This document shows, piece after piece, positions 30,380 through 37,537 of a stretch of DNA of 37,537 nucleotides (position 1 is the stretch's first letter; every line of letters begins with the position of its first letter). The notes below the pieces were generated by a model that did no database searches, had not been told where the DNA came from, and saw nothing but the letters and a program-made list of their open reading frames with translations. Source of the stretch: Bryobacterales bacterium (GTDB taxonomy: Bacteria > Acidobacteriota > Terriglobia > Bryobacterales > Bryobacteraceae); the NCBI GenBank assembly GCA_947467185.1, contig CANIHR010000013.1, forward strand, positions 1-37,537, read 5' to 3'. The position numbers and the translations under genes were made by a program.

Positions 30380-31705
30380 TCATTGTTTGCTCCCTTTTTG
30401 TGGCATCAGGAACGTCATTGGAATCTCGTCGTGCACTCCCGAGGGCTGTGTCTCGGCCACGAACTGGAAATGCGATACCGCAGGCAGGTTCGCATCGGCG
30501 GCCACTTCCACAGTGAAATATGCAACTTTACTGCCACCCGCATCGACGGGTACAGGATTCGCCGCCAGCCGGAGAGTTCCTGCCGCCAGCCCGTCGGCGC
30601 GCAGGGTGACGAACGCCTTTTCACCCGAGCGATTGGCGAGGTTCAGTCGGAAGCGATTGGCGACACCACCCGATGCGGTAGTGGCATAGAGCGTGGCTCG
30701 TTCCGGGCTGATCCGCACCATTACCGGGTGCCGCATCGAGAGCGCAACAGCCAGGCCCGACGCATAGAAGAACAACACGCCCATGACAGCTCGCCGCTTC
30801 GCATCCCGAATTCCCAGGCGATACAGGAAACTGCGCTCCGGTTGCGCTCCCAGCTTCGCGCCCTCCGTACCCCAGGCATATTCGACCACAGGAGGCAGCC
30901 CCCGGCGCGGCATGATTTCCTCGCAGGCTTCAATGCACTCACCACAGTGAATGCACTCCATCTGGTAGGGCGACTTCCGAATGTCGATCCCCATGTGACA
31001 CACACGAACGCATTTCTTACATTCGATGCAGAGGTGGTCGGGGTCCCGGTATTGCACCAGCAACGTATTTTTATCGGCCAGCATCCCCTGCAGGTAGCCA
31101 TAGGGACACAGGGTGGTGCAGAAGCGCTGTCGGACGAAGGCAAAGTCGAGGAAGGTGAAAAGTGTTGTGACCGCACCGGCGACACCACCAGCGGTAATCA
31201 GGTCGAAGTGTGCGAGACGGCCAAGCAGATCGCGGGGTTCAACGAAATAGGAGATGAACACAAAGGCGAGCCCAACAGAGGCGAGCCCGATCACCGAGTA
31301 GACCAGTACGCCATGTAACAGATTGCGCCGTTTTACCGGCCACGAGATGAACTTCTTTGTCACCCACTTGCGGAGTTTTTCTTCGGCGGCATTCGCCGCT
31401 TCGCTAAAGATCATCTGCGGACAGGCGTAACCGCAGTAAACGCGGCCGTAGACCATCGAAAGGCCCACGACGATGAACAGCAGAAACATCATCGAAAAGA
31501 AGACGATGCCGAATTCATTGATCCAGAGCTGTACCCCGGCGAAGTAAAATCGCTGGCGCGGAATATCAAACCGCATCACGTTGAAGAAAGGCAGAGCGCA
31601 GAAGATCAGGAAGCAGAGGAGGTGGATCCGCTTCCGAAGGGTGTGGCGGTTGCCGGATTTCAGAATGGGAGGCAGCGATTGATTAACGGGCGCAGCGGTG
31701 GGCAT
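30380..31705 (-). CDS. ccoG: Cytochrome c oxidase accessory protein CcoG (FixG/RdxA)
   Basis: 441 residues. Several transmembrane helices in the N-terminal half, with a CxxxC pair (YCGYACPQ) and RFCTTLCPYGYLQG, then two [4Fe-4S] motifs, CIECKKCVRVCH and CIHCGECIEAC, and a C-terminal immunoglobulin-like FixG domain (about 330-441). CcoG is a cupric reductase needed for cbb3 assembly. The ATG at 31705 is preferred over upstream starts because it begins near the downstream edge of the safE gene and fits family length. Confidence 0.92.
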   Translation of the reverse strand: MPTAAPVNQSLPPILKSGNRHTLRKRIHLLCFLIFCALPFFNVMRFDIPRQRFYFAGVQLWINEFGIVFFSMMFLLFIVVGLSMVYGRVYCGYACPQMIFSEAANAAEEKLRKWVTKKFISWPVKRRNLLHGVLVYSVIGLASVGLAFVFISYFVEPRDLLGRLAHFDLITAGGVAGAVTTLFTFLDFAFVRQRFCTTLCPYGYLQGMLADKNTLLVQYRDPDHLCIECKKCVRVCHMGIDIRKSPYQMECIHCGECIEACEEIMPRRGLPPVVEYAWGTEGAKLGAQPERSFLYRLGIRDAKRRAVMGVLFFYASGLAVALSMRHPVMVRISPERATLYATTASGGVANRFRLNLANRSGEKAFVTLRADGLAAGTLRLAANPVPVDAGGSKVAYFTVEVAADANLPAVSHFQFVAETQPSGVHDEIPMTFLMPQKGSKQ

Positions 31706-31716
31706 AAGTATAGCTC

Positions 31717-32403
31717 TCAATGCCCATGATGCATATGCGCGCTCATGGGTAACAGCATCCCTCGCCATACCAGAAGCCCACCCATCAGCGCGACGCCGAC
31801 AGCGGCCAGTCGAGGTCCGCTCAGCCCTAACCGGCGATTAATGACGCTGGAAAAGACACCCACGCCAAGCAGCGGTCCAGCCATCCCCAGCCCGAATGCG
31901 GCCATGGAACCAGCCCCCTGCCAGACAGACGCGGAAGCCGCCGACCGCAGTAATGCCGCATAGACGAGACCACAGGGCATGCAGCCCAGAAGTAAGCCGG
32001 CGGCGAGTTTCACCTTCAGTCCCGATGCCCGCAGGAAACGTCCGGTGACGCGCGAAAGAGGCCCCGGCATTTCCAGTCGGACGAGTTCCGATCGGCCAAA
32101 CACACCTGCCAGCAGCACTCCACCAATGATCATGAGAATGCCAATGCCAACCGACGCCCAGCGCTCCACGCCAGCCAGGCGCGATAGTACCGATGCTCCC
32201 TGCCCCAGCCATCCCGCCAGTGCCCCCAGTAGCGCATAGGTCGATATGCGGCCTGCATGATACGCCCCGTGCGCTGTCAGTTGACGGAATTTCGATTGCC
32301 CCGCCATCGGCAACCCGAACGCCAAAACGATTGGGCCGCACATTTGCACGCAATGCAGACTACCTGCCAAACCGAGCGCGACCATCAGCGCCAGATCGCT
32401 CAA
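31717..32403 (-). CDS. SafE/TauE-like membrane protein of the cbb3 cluster
   Basis: 228 residues and about six transmembrane helices. It has the two paired motifs of this family found beside cbb3 genes: SLHCVQMCGP near the N terminus and LGCMPCGLVYAALL in the middle; a His-rich C terminus (SAHMHHGH) could bind copper or nickel. The start is set at TTG 32403, which overlaps the stop of the upstream flavoprotein by four bases (TTGA) and has no better alternative. Relatives in other cbb3 clusters are thought to aid metal handling. Confidence 0.78.
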   Translation of the reverse strand: MSDLALMVALGLAGSLHCVQMCGPIVLAFGLPMAGQSKFRQLTAHGAYHAGRISTYALLGALAGWLGQGASVLSRLAGVERWASVGIGILMIIGGVLLAGVFGRSELVRLEMPGPLSRVTGRFLRASGLKVKLAAGLLLGCMPCGLVYAALLRSAASASVWQGAGSMAAFGLGMAGPLLGVGVFSSVINRRLGLSGPRLAAVGVALMGGLLVWRGMLLPMSAHMHHGH

Positions 32404-34340
32404 GCAGCGACTCCCTGCCTGGCGGCCGGTACGCTGGTGCATTCCGTCCAGTAGTCGAACCGCTGCATCGTAATCGCATGTGTAGGACAGCGCGAAGCGC
32501 ACATCGCACAACGAATGCAACTCGTCTCGTCCTTGGTCATGACGGCACCAATGTTATCGAGTTCTTCCGCGGACATGCTGCGCAACTCAGCCACCGTGAG
32601 CCCGACATTCGCCGCCACTCGCTGGCTCCACGCCTCGTCAACTACCAATTGACTGAGTCCGACCAGACGGATGAGATTCTGCGGGCAGACGTCCACACAA
32701 CCGTTACAGGCGATGCAGATGGAAGTATCGAAGACCGTGTTGATGTTGCAGCGCAGGCAACGCCCGGCCTGCTTCTGTGCCTCGGCCTCGGGATAACTTT
32801 CTTCCACGATTTCAATGGACGCCGCGCGAACTTCCGCATCGATCACGGGAGGTTCATGGCGAATGAGGCGATGCCAGTCCTGCTCCATCGTGTAGATGGC
32901 CGGAGTCCACTTCTTGCGAACCGTGATTTCGGTTCTGGTGCCACGCAGGAAGTCATGCATGGAGCGCGCCGCAATCTGGGCGGACGCGATCGCATTGATG
33001 AACAGACGCGGTCCGTGTGCGATATCGCCGCAAGCATACACACCGGGCGCCGAAGTTGCGTAGGTCGTGGGATCCACCTGAATCAGGCCACGGTTGGTCG
33101 CGATGCCATCTTCCGGAGCAAGAAAAGACAGATCCGAGGTTTGCCCGATCGCGAACATGATTGTGTCCGCCTCGATGTCTTCGGTAACCTCGTTGTCGAA
33201 CGTGGGATTAAAGCGGCCCGTGTCGTCAAATACGGAAACGCACTTGATGGTTCGCAGTGCAGTCGCTTTCCCGTTCTTCCCCAGAATTTCCTGCGGGCCG
33301 CGGCCATTGTGAAGGTAAATTCCTTCCTCTTCGCCTTCCTCGATTTCACGCTTGTCAGCGGGCATCTGCGCCAGTTGTTCCAGGCAGACCAGATGAACCT
33401 GCTTGTCGCCGGACATCCGTAGTGCGGTCCGCGCGATGTCATACGCCGTCTTCTCACCCCGCTCGATTTCAGCATTGGTTTCTTCAGCGGTCGATTCCAG
33501 ATTCGCCGGCCGGATTGCCGAACGCGCCACGTCATACGCGACATTACCGCCACCAATCACGACGATGCGTTTGCCCAGTGGCATCGGCGCACCTTCATTG
33601 AAGGAACGCAGGAAATCGAGGCCGTCGTAAACGTTTTCCAGATCCGCACCGGGGACCGGAAGACGTCGGCCTTTCGGCAACCCGATCCCGAGAAAAACTG
33701 CCTTGTAACCATCGCGCTTCAGGCTGGCAATCGAGAAGTCCCGGCCCAGAGCCATGTTGCAACGGATGTCTACGCCGAGGGACCGAATGGCCTCGATTTC
33801 GAGATGCACCAGTTCGCGCGGCAGCCGGAATACCGGCACCCCGACTGTCAGCATTCCACCTGGTTTCGAGTACGCCTCAAAGACCGTAACCTTGTACCCG
33901 ACCCGAGCCAGGTCATGTGCCACAGTCAGACCCGAGACCCCTGCGCCAATTACCGCAACGCGCTCAAAGTCGCCCCGCCCCGGGGGCAACATGGCTTCAT
34001 TGCAACCCGCACGATGTGTCGCGAAGTCGCCGGTCTCCGGTCCGTATTTGTCGGTAACAAAACGCTTCAGAGCACGAATCGAAACCGGAGAATCCACCGC
34101 GCCACGACGGCATGCCAGTTCGCACGGCGCGCCGCAAACCCGGCCGCAGATAGAAGCGAAAGGATTCGTCGCCCGGGCAATCCGGTAGGCGGTTTCATAC
34201 TCACCGGCCGCGATGGCATTCACATAGCCGCAGGCATCGGTATGGACCGGGCAGGCATCGCGACACTTCACCTGCTTCATCCAGTACGACGTCGCGTCCG
34301 GAGGTTGAACCTGTATCAGAGAGTCTGGTATCGAGGCCAC
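32400..34340 (-). CDS. GltD-like Fe-S flavoprotein oxidoreductase in the cbb3 operon
   Basis: 646 residues. N-terminal domain with clustered cysteines (CRDACPVH, CGRVCGAPCELAC) as in the glutamate synthase small subunit; two nucleotide folds (VAVIGAGVSGLTVAHDLA near 150 for FAD, IVVIGGGNVAYDVARSA near 300 for NAD(P)H); and a C-terminal ferredoxin part with CIACNGCVDVCP and CIRCAMCASRCP for two [4Fe-4S] clusters. No glutamate synthase large subunit is present. GTG at 34340, with AGGG upstream, follows the previous stop by 11 bases. It lies inside the oxidase operon, which suggests a redox role linked to respiration or oxidase assembly, though this is inference. Confidence 0.82.
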   Translation of the reverse strand: MASIPDSLIQVQPPDATSYWMKQVKCRDACPVHTDACGYVNAIAAGEYETAYRIARATNPFASICGRVCGAPCELACRRGAVDSPVSIRALKRFVTDKYGPETGDFATHRAGCNEAMLPPGRGDFERVAVIGAGVSGLTVAHDLARVGYKVTVFEAYSKPGGMLTVGVPVFRLPRELVHLEIEAIRSLGVDIRCNMALGRDFSIASLKRDGYKAVFLGIGLPKGRRLPVPGADLENVYDGLDFLRSFNEGAPMPLGKRIVVIGGGNVAYDVARSAIRPANLESTAEETNAEIERGEKTAYDIARTALRMSGDKQVHLVCLEQLAQMPADKREIEEGEEEGIYLHNGRGPQEILGKNGKATALRTIKCVSVFDDTGRFNPTFDNEVTEDIEADTIMFAIGQTSDLSFLAPEDGIATNRGLIQVDPTTYATSAPGVYACGDIAHGPRLFINAIASAQIAARSMHDFLRGTRTEITVRKKWTPAIYTMEQDWHRLIRHEPPVIDAEVRAASIEIVEESYPEAEAQKQAGRCLRCNINTVFDTSICIACNGCVDVCPQNLIRLVGLSQLVVDEAWSQRVAANVGLTVAELRSMSAEELDNIGAVMTKDETSCIRCAMCASRCPTHAITMQRFDYWTECTSVPAARQGVAA

Positions 34341-34351
34341 GTGTGCCGCCC

Positions 34352-34663
34352 TTAGTCGTGCGGATTCTTCGCAGCAAAGATCGACACGCCGACAAAGAAG
34401 GCGGCGGCCATTGCGGCGATTGTATACATCAATGTCTCGTTCGTAAATGTCGTCTGGTTGAACTGTTTGACAAGCGGTCCGCGTTCGGAATGACCCACTT
34501 CGCCATACATGAACATGATCAGATAGGCGACGCAGGCGCTGGCGATCACGACATAGCAAATACGCAGGAACGGAGGCACCGGACTATCGGCTTTTTCGGT
34601 GATCCACCCCCCGGCGTAATCGTGTGTGGCTGGAGTCTCGGACAGGCTTTTCTCAGCGGCCAT
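34352..34663 (-). CDS. Two-helix membrane protein resembling the CcoP N-terminal anchor
   Basis: 103 residues. It starts at ATG 34663, where a GAGGGAG site is present, and overlaps the ccoQ-like gene by 11 bases. The segment HDYAGGWITEKADSPVPPF followed by a transmembrane helix resembles the start of CcoP (HDYDGIxExDNPLPxWW then a helix), and a second helix lies near the C terminus (IAAMAAAFFVGVSIF). No haem motif is present. It may be a detached CcoP membrane anchor, with the haem part encoded upstream of ccoN. The likeness is short and needs profile support. Confidence 0.6.
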   Translation of the reverse strand: MAAEKSLSETPATHDYAGGWITEKADSPVPPFLRICYVVIASACVAYLIMFMYGEVGHSERGPLVKQFNQTTFTNETLMYTIAAMAAAFFVGVSIFAAKNPHD

Positions 34664-34823
34664 TTGGTTTATCTCCCTCATCAAATACGTGGAACTTTAC
34701 GTCTTCGGACTCGCCACCCCAGTAGCCGCGGCGAAAGCTGCGAATGCAGAAGTAGATGGCACCGAAGAGAAACAGAAAGAACAGGAAGTACGACAGGAAA
34801 ACGCTTGGGTAGGTATAGTCCAT
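34653..34823 (-). CDS. ccoQ: CcoQ-like small cbb3 oxidase protein
   Basis: 56 residues. One helix (VFLSYFLFFLFLFGAIYF, about residues 8-25) followed by a basic and then acidic tail (RSFRRGYWGGESEDV). Size and place directly after ccoO match CcoQ, a small stabilising subunit. An AGGG ribosome site overlapping the ccoO stop lies seven bases before the ATG. The next gene starts within its last codons. Confidence 0.65.
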   Translation of the reverse strand: MDYTYPSVFLSYFLFFLFLFGAIYFCIRSFRRGYWGGESEDVKFHVFDEGDKPNGR

Positions 34824-34831
34824 GGCGTTCC

Positions 34832-35401
34832 CTATTTCTCGTAGTCGTTATCCGGGCGCCAGTTCTTGGCCCGGCCCAGACGCTGTAAATACGCCACCAG
34901 CGCCTGAAACTCTTCTTCGTTGTTCGCGATCCAGGGGAACGGCGGCATGATGGAGCCAGGCACCAGATCGCGCGGATTCTTAAAGTGAGTGCGATGCCAC
35001 TGCTGGTCGTACTTGCCGCCGACACGCGACAGATCCGGCCCCGTGCGCTTGGTCCCGAACATGTGCGGGCTGTCGTAGACGAACTCGTCCGGCGTCGAGA
35101 CCGGCGAGTCTACGCCGCGCCAACCCGAGCGTTTCGTATCCGCCAGCAGAGTCCGCGTTTGCTGCGTGTGGCAATACCAGCAACCCTCGCGGACGTAGAT
35201 AGCGTGGCCCTTCTTCTCCTGCTCTGTATACGGCAGAAGCTTACCAGTCGGGCCCTTCGAGGGATCGTTGTTCTCGAATGGCTTGCTCCAGCTGGTGTCA
35301 ACCATGGGCGGCACAACGGTGGTCAGAGTCCCCCCGATGAAGAACATCACCAGCGCAGCTCCCACAAATACCTTGGCGTCGATATCAATTCGATTCAGCA
35401 T
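34832..35401 (-). CDS. ccoO: cbb3-type cytochrome c oxidase subunit II
   Basis: 189 residues. An N-terminal helix (VFVGAALVMFFIGGTLTTVV, about 11-30) anchors a periplasmic monohaem domain with CWYCH at 74-78 and a likely axial Met in PGSIMPPF. EGCWYCHTQQTR is the CcoO signature. It passes electrons to CcoN. A GAGGAG site precedes the ATG, 26 bases after ccoN. Confidence 0.95.
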   Translation of the reverse strand: MLNRIDIDAKVFVGAALVMFFIGGTLTTVVPPMVDTSWSKPFENNDPSKGPTGKLLPYTEQEKKGHAIYVREGCWYCHTQQTRTLLADTKRSGWRGVDSPVSTPDEFVYDSPHMFGTKRTGPDLSRVGGKYDQQWHRTHFKNPRDLVPGSIMPPFPWIANNEEEFQALVAYLQRLGRAKNWRPDNDYEK

Positions 35402-35427
35402 GATGGTCGCTCCTCAGTTGTCGCGCC

Positions 35428-36834
35428 TTAAGCTGCGCTGCGTCCTTTCGCGGAAAGGGCAGTTGCCATGAAGTTGTACAGGAACGTCGTGATGCCGGCG
35501 AACATCAGTATGCCGGAGAAGAAGCGTACGATCCAGACCGGCTTGAGGGCCACTACGGTATCGATGAACGGAATCGATGGATTATTCCACTGCCACCCCT
35601 GCCAGAAGCCACCCAGCCAGAGGGTAACGAAGAATCCGAGGCCGCCAATCATCAGGAACCAGTAGCTCCAGTTGGCGAGAGCATTCGAGTACAGTTCCAC
35701 GTTGAAGATCCGCGGCAGCACGTAGTAGGTTCCGGCGATTGCGAAAAACGAGAATGCGCCCAGAACGGCCATATGCGCATGACCGGGAATCCAGTCTGTC
35801 TTGGAGACAATGGCATTCACTGTACGCAGGCTGTGCATCGGACCCTGAAAACATGTGAGCAAGTAAAAGACCACTCCGGACATCAGGAATTTGAGAGGTA
35901 CATTCTCCCGAACCATGTGCCACTGACCCTTCATGGTGGCGAAGAAGTTGTAGACCACGGTCCACACCGGAATGAGCAGCATCACCGAGAACGCAATTGC
36001 GATCGTCTGCAGCCACTGCGAAATCGGACCATGCAGCATGTGGTGCGCGCCCGTCCAGACATAAACGAAGGCCAGCGACCAGAAGCCAATCATGCTGAGC
36101 CGGTGACTATGCAGCGGCGCATTGCTCGCCTTCGGAATGAAGTAGTAGGCAATCGCCAGCCCGACGGGCGTAAAGATCAGACCGACAGCGTTGTGGACGT
36201 ACATCCAGTTCAGATTCGCCTGATTGACACCGGTAGCGAAGAGCACCGCCAAATTGCCGGTCAGATATACGAATGCAGTCCAGAGGATCGTACCCATCGT
36301 GTACCAGAGCGACACATACATCTGGGTGTACTTGCGGTTGGCAATCGTCATGAAGATATTCAACCCGAACATCACCCAGGCAACCACCACCAGCAGGTCA
36401 AGCCACGACGGCAATTCCGCATACTCCAGGCCCTGATTATGACCAGCCAGTAATTCCACCACGGCGCTCAGAATAATGATGTTCCAAAGACCGGCAGTCG
36501 CACAGCCGAGCTTTTCACTCCATAACCGAACGCCACAGAGTCGGGGCACATAGTAGAAGGCCAGGCCCATATCGCAAGCCAGCAGCCAGCCGAACAGCAT
36601 ACCGTTGACATGCAGGGGACGCAAGCGACCGTATGTCAGGACCGAGACAGTTCCCAGAAGCTCCGGCCACACGAACTTCGCGGCCAGCAGAATCGCCACG
36701 ATTCCGACGATGAAGAAGTAGGAAACGGAGCTGATCAGGAACCACTTTGACGTCGTATCCGTGTGGACGGTGCGGGTAACCGCCCCCGCCGTGGACCCCT
36801 GCGTCTTTTCGGCTATTACCTGTTGTTCTTCCAT
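35428..36834 (-). CDS. ccoN: cbb3-type cytochrome c oxidase subunit I
   Basis: 468 residues with twelve or more membrane helices. Haem and copper ligands are visible: RPLHVNGMLFGW (low-spin haem b), GAHHMLHGP (CuB histidines) and GHAHMAVLGAF (high-spin haem and low-spin haem histidines). The catalytic oxygen-reducing subunit of the high-affinity terminal oxidase. It begins four bases after the stop of the upstream haem c gene, so the operon is translationally tight. The N-terminal 25 residues are hydrophilic and variable. Confidence 0.95.
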   Translation of the reverse strand: MEEQQVIAEKTQGSTAGAVTRTVHTDTTSKWFLISSVSYFFIVGIVAILLAAKFVWPELLGTVSVLTYGRLRPLHVNGMLFGWLLACDMGLAFYYVPRLCGVRLWSEKLGCATAGLWNIIILSAVVELLAGHNQGLEYAELPSWLDLLVVVAWVMFGLNIFMTIANRKYTQMYVSLWYTMGTILWTAFVYLTGNLAVLFATGVNQANLNWMYVHNAVGLIFTPVGLAIAYYFIPKASNAPLHSHRLSMIGFWSLAFVYVWTGAHHMLHGPISQWLQTIAIAFSVMLLIPVWTVVYNFFATMKGQWHMVRENVPLKFLMSGVVFYLLTCFQGPMHSLRTVNAIVSKTDWIPGHAHMAVLGAFSFFAIAGTYYVLPRIFNVELYSNALANWSYWFLMIGGLGFFVTLWLGGFWQGWQWNNPSIPFIDTVVALKPVWIVRFFSGILMFAGITTFLYNFMATALSAKGRSAA

Positions 36835-36838
36835 ACGG

Positions 36839-37537
36839 CTAAAACTCCTTCACTCCGGATGTAGATGGCTTTATGACTGCAACCTTACCCGCCGACGGCG
36901 GCGCTGTCAGACTGCGAATGTAGTTCACAAGGTCTCCAGCGTCTTTCACGGACAGCCCATAGTCAATCCATGGCGGCATCGCGGTACCCTGCACGCCGAA
37001 CAGAATCGAATCGATGGCACGGTTGTCGGACATACTGTCGAGGAACCAGCGATTACGCAGGTTACGGGGATGCGGTACGATATCGAGCGAATTCGGTCCC
37101 TTGCCATCCGCCTTCAGGCCATGGCACCCCGTGCAGCGCTTCAGGAACGCTTCTTCACCACGACGGATCGACTCTGCCCCAGTCGCGACAGGATTATTCG
37201 CAGGCACGTTCGCGTGCGCCTTCAGGGTGCGGGGCTTTTCTTTCACATATGCCTGGCGTACATAGGCGAACAGATTTTTCGCCTGATCTTCCGAGAGCAC
37301 ATTCTTCCAGGGCGGCATCGAGGTGCCAGGGACTCCTTCCAGAATCGAGTGAAGGAAGCGCTCGTCGCTCTTGGAGTTAAAGAACGATGCCTTGGTCAGG
37401 TCGCGCGGCGCCGGGTCCAAATAGAAGGCCGTGATGCCCAGACCATCGCCCTTGTCTCCATGGCAGCGGGCACAGAGAGCGGTATAGACCTTCGCCTGTT
37501 CCGCAGGCAGCGCCGGAGGTGTCTTCAGGCTGACCAG
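36839..37537 (-). CDS. Dihaem cytochrome c of the cbb3 operon (5' end beyond window)
   Basis: At least 232 residues, continuing past the right edge; the apparent start at 37420 is a TTG inside the gene, since the frame is open upstream and contains another haem site. Two haem motifs are visible, CARCH (about 37465) and CTGCH (about 37130), each followed by a MPPW segment. It likely serves as the haem c donor subunit of the oxidase in place of the usual fused CcoP, or as a separate donor. It is the most upstream gene seen and ends four bases before ccoN. Confidence 0.85.
   Translation of the reverse strand: MVSLKTPPALPAEQAKVYTALCARCHGDKGDGLGITAFYLDPAPRDLTKASFFNSKSDERFLHSILEGVPGTSMPPWKNVLSEDQAKNLFAYVRQAYVKEKPRTLKAHANVPANNPVATGAESIRRGEEAFLKRCTGCHGLKADGKGPNSLDIVPHPRNLRNRWFLDSMSDNRAIDSILFGVQGTAMPPWIDYGLSVKDAGDLVNYIRSLTAPPSAGKVAVIKPSTSGVKEF

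Noticed and set aside
30248-31318. 356-codon plus-strand open frame
   Set aside because: It lies antisense to ccoG, whose Fe-S motifs and helices are unmistakable. The same reason removes the long frames at 2095-3051, 4740-5810, 22845-24263 (beyond ybaK) and 32193-33422.
37420-37420. TTG at 37420 as the start of the dihaem cytochrome gene
   Set aside because: The frame is open upstream to the window edge and contains a further CxxCH haem site, so the gene starts beyond the window.
1-37537. CRISPR arrays, tRNA or rRNA genes, insertion sequences, prophage
   Set aside because: No regularly spaced repeats, tRNA-like cloverleafs, transposase or integrase motifs were noticed on reading both strands. 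tRNAscan and repeat searches could not be run.

Overview
The window is a 37.5 kb piece of a GC-rich, gene-dense bacterial chromosome (no rRNA, tRNA, phage, insertion sequence or CRISPR seen). The mixture of exported c-type cytochromes fused to copper-monooxygenase-like domains, Tat-exported sugar isomerase/DUF362/RidA proteins, a fused MFS-spermidine-synthase-like protein and a cbb3 oxidase operon suggests an aerobic soil heterotroph of the Acidobacteriota, probably Bryobacterales (Solibacter/Bryobacter-like). This placement is inference from gene style, not a database match.

Layout. 1-5311 (all minus): the end of an ECF sigma/anti-sigma pair, two exported cytochrome/copper-monooxygenase-like proteins, and an MFS-SpeE fusion. 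5427-8576 (plus): a LigC-like aromatic-semialdehyde dehydrogenase with a putidaredoxin-type ferredoxin and its flavoprotein reductase, then an unknown zinc-ribbon membrane protein. 8545-9782 (minus): a FlK-like thioesterase and a Tat-exported xylose-isomerase-like protein. 9833-16871 (plus): lipoprotein cyclophilin, dihaem cytochrome, nucleotidyltransferase, then a tight nucleoside-salvage operon (pyrimidine phosphorylase, CNT transporter, purine phosphorylase, cytidine deaminase, an exported MtaD-type deaminase). 16872-19208 (minus): a RibBA homologue with altered active sites, ribosomal protein L31 preceded by a structured leader/small-RNA candidate, and a cytochrome c556-like protein. 19317-22824: a bacterial SET-domain methyltransferase, a divergent enolase coupled to a small-molecule kinase, and a LuxR-type regulator. 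22845-27148: YbaK deacylase and a four-gene exported operon (amidohydrolase, RidA, DUF362, unknown). 27199-27827: a Phd/PIN toxin-antitoxin pair. 27812-37537 (minus): a ten-gene cbb3-type oxidase operon (haem c subunit, ccoN, ccoO, ccoQ-like, CcoP-anchor-like, an Fe-S flavoprotein, SafE, ccoG, a 47-residue membrane protein, ccoI).

How it works together. The right end encodes a high-affinity terminal oxidase with its copper ATPase and Fe-S assembly factor. The centre recovers nucleosides from outside. The left and middle parts hold periplasmic redox and hydrolytic proteins and pieces of aromatic catabolism. Transcription signals are compact: many first genes have a -10-like box only 6-15 bases before the start codon, and every convergent gene pair overlaps or nearly touches.

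Most worth a second look: the leader upstream of rpmE, the altered enolase with its kinase, the altered RibBA, the SET protein, the Fe-S flavoprotein and apparently split CcoP in the cbb3 operon, and the exported RidA/DUF362 operon.
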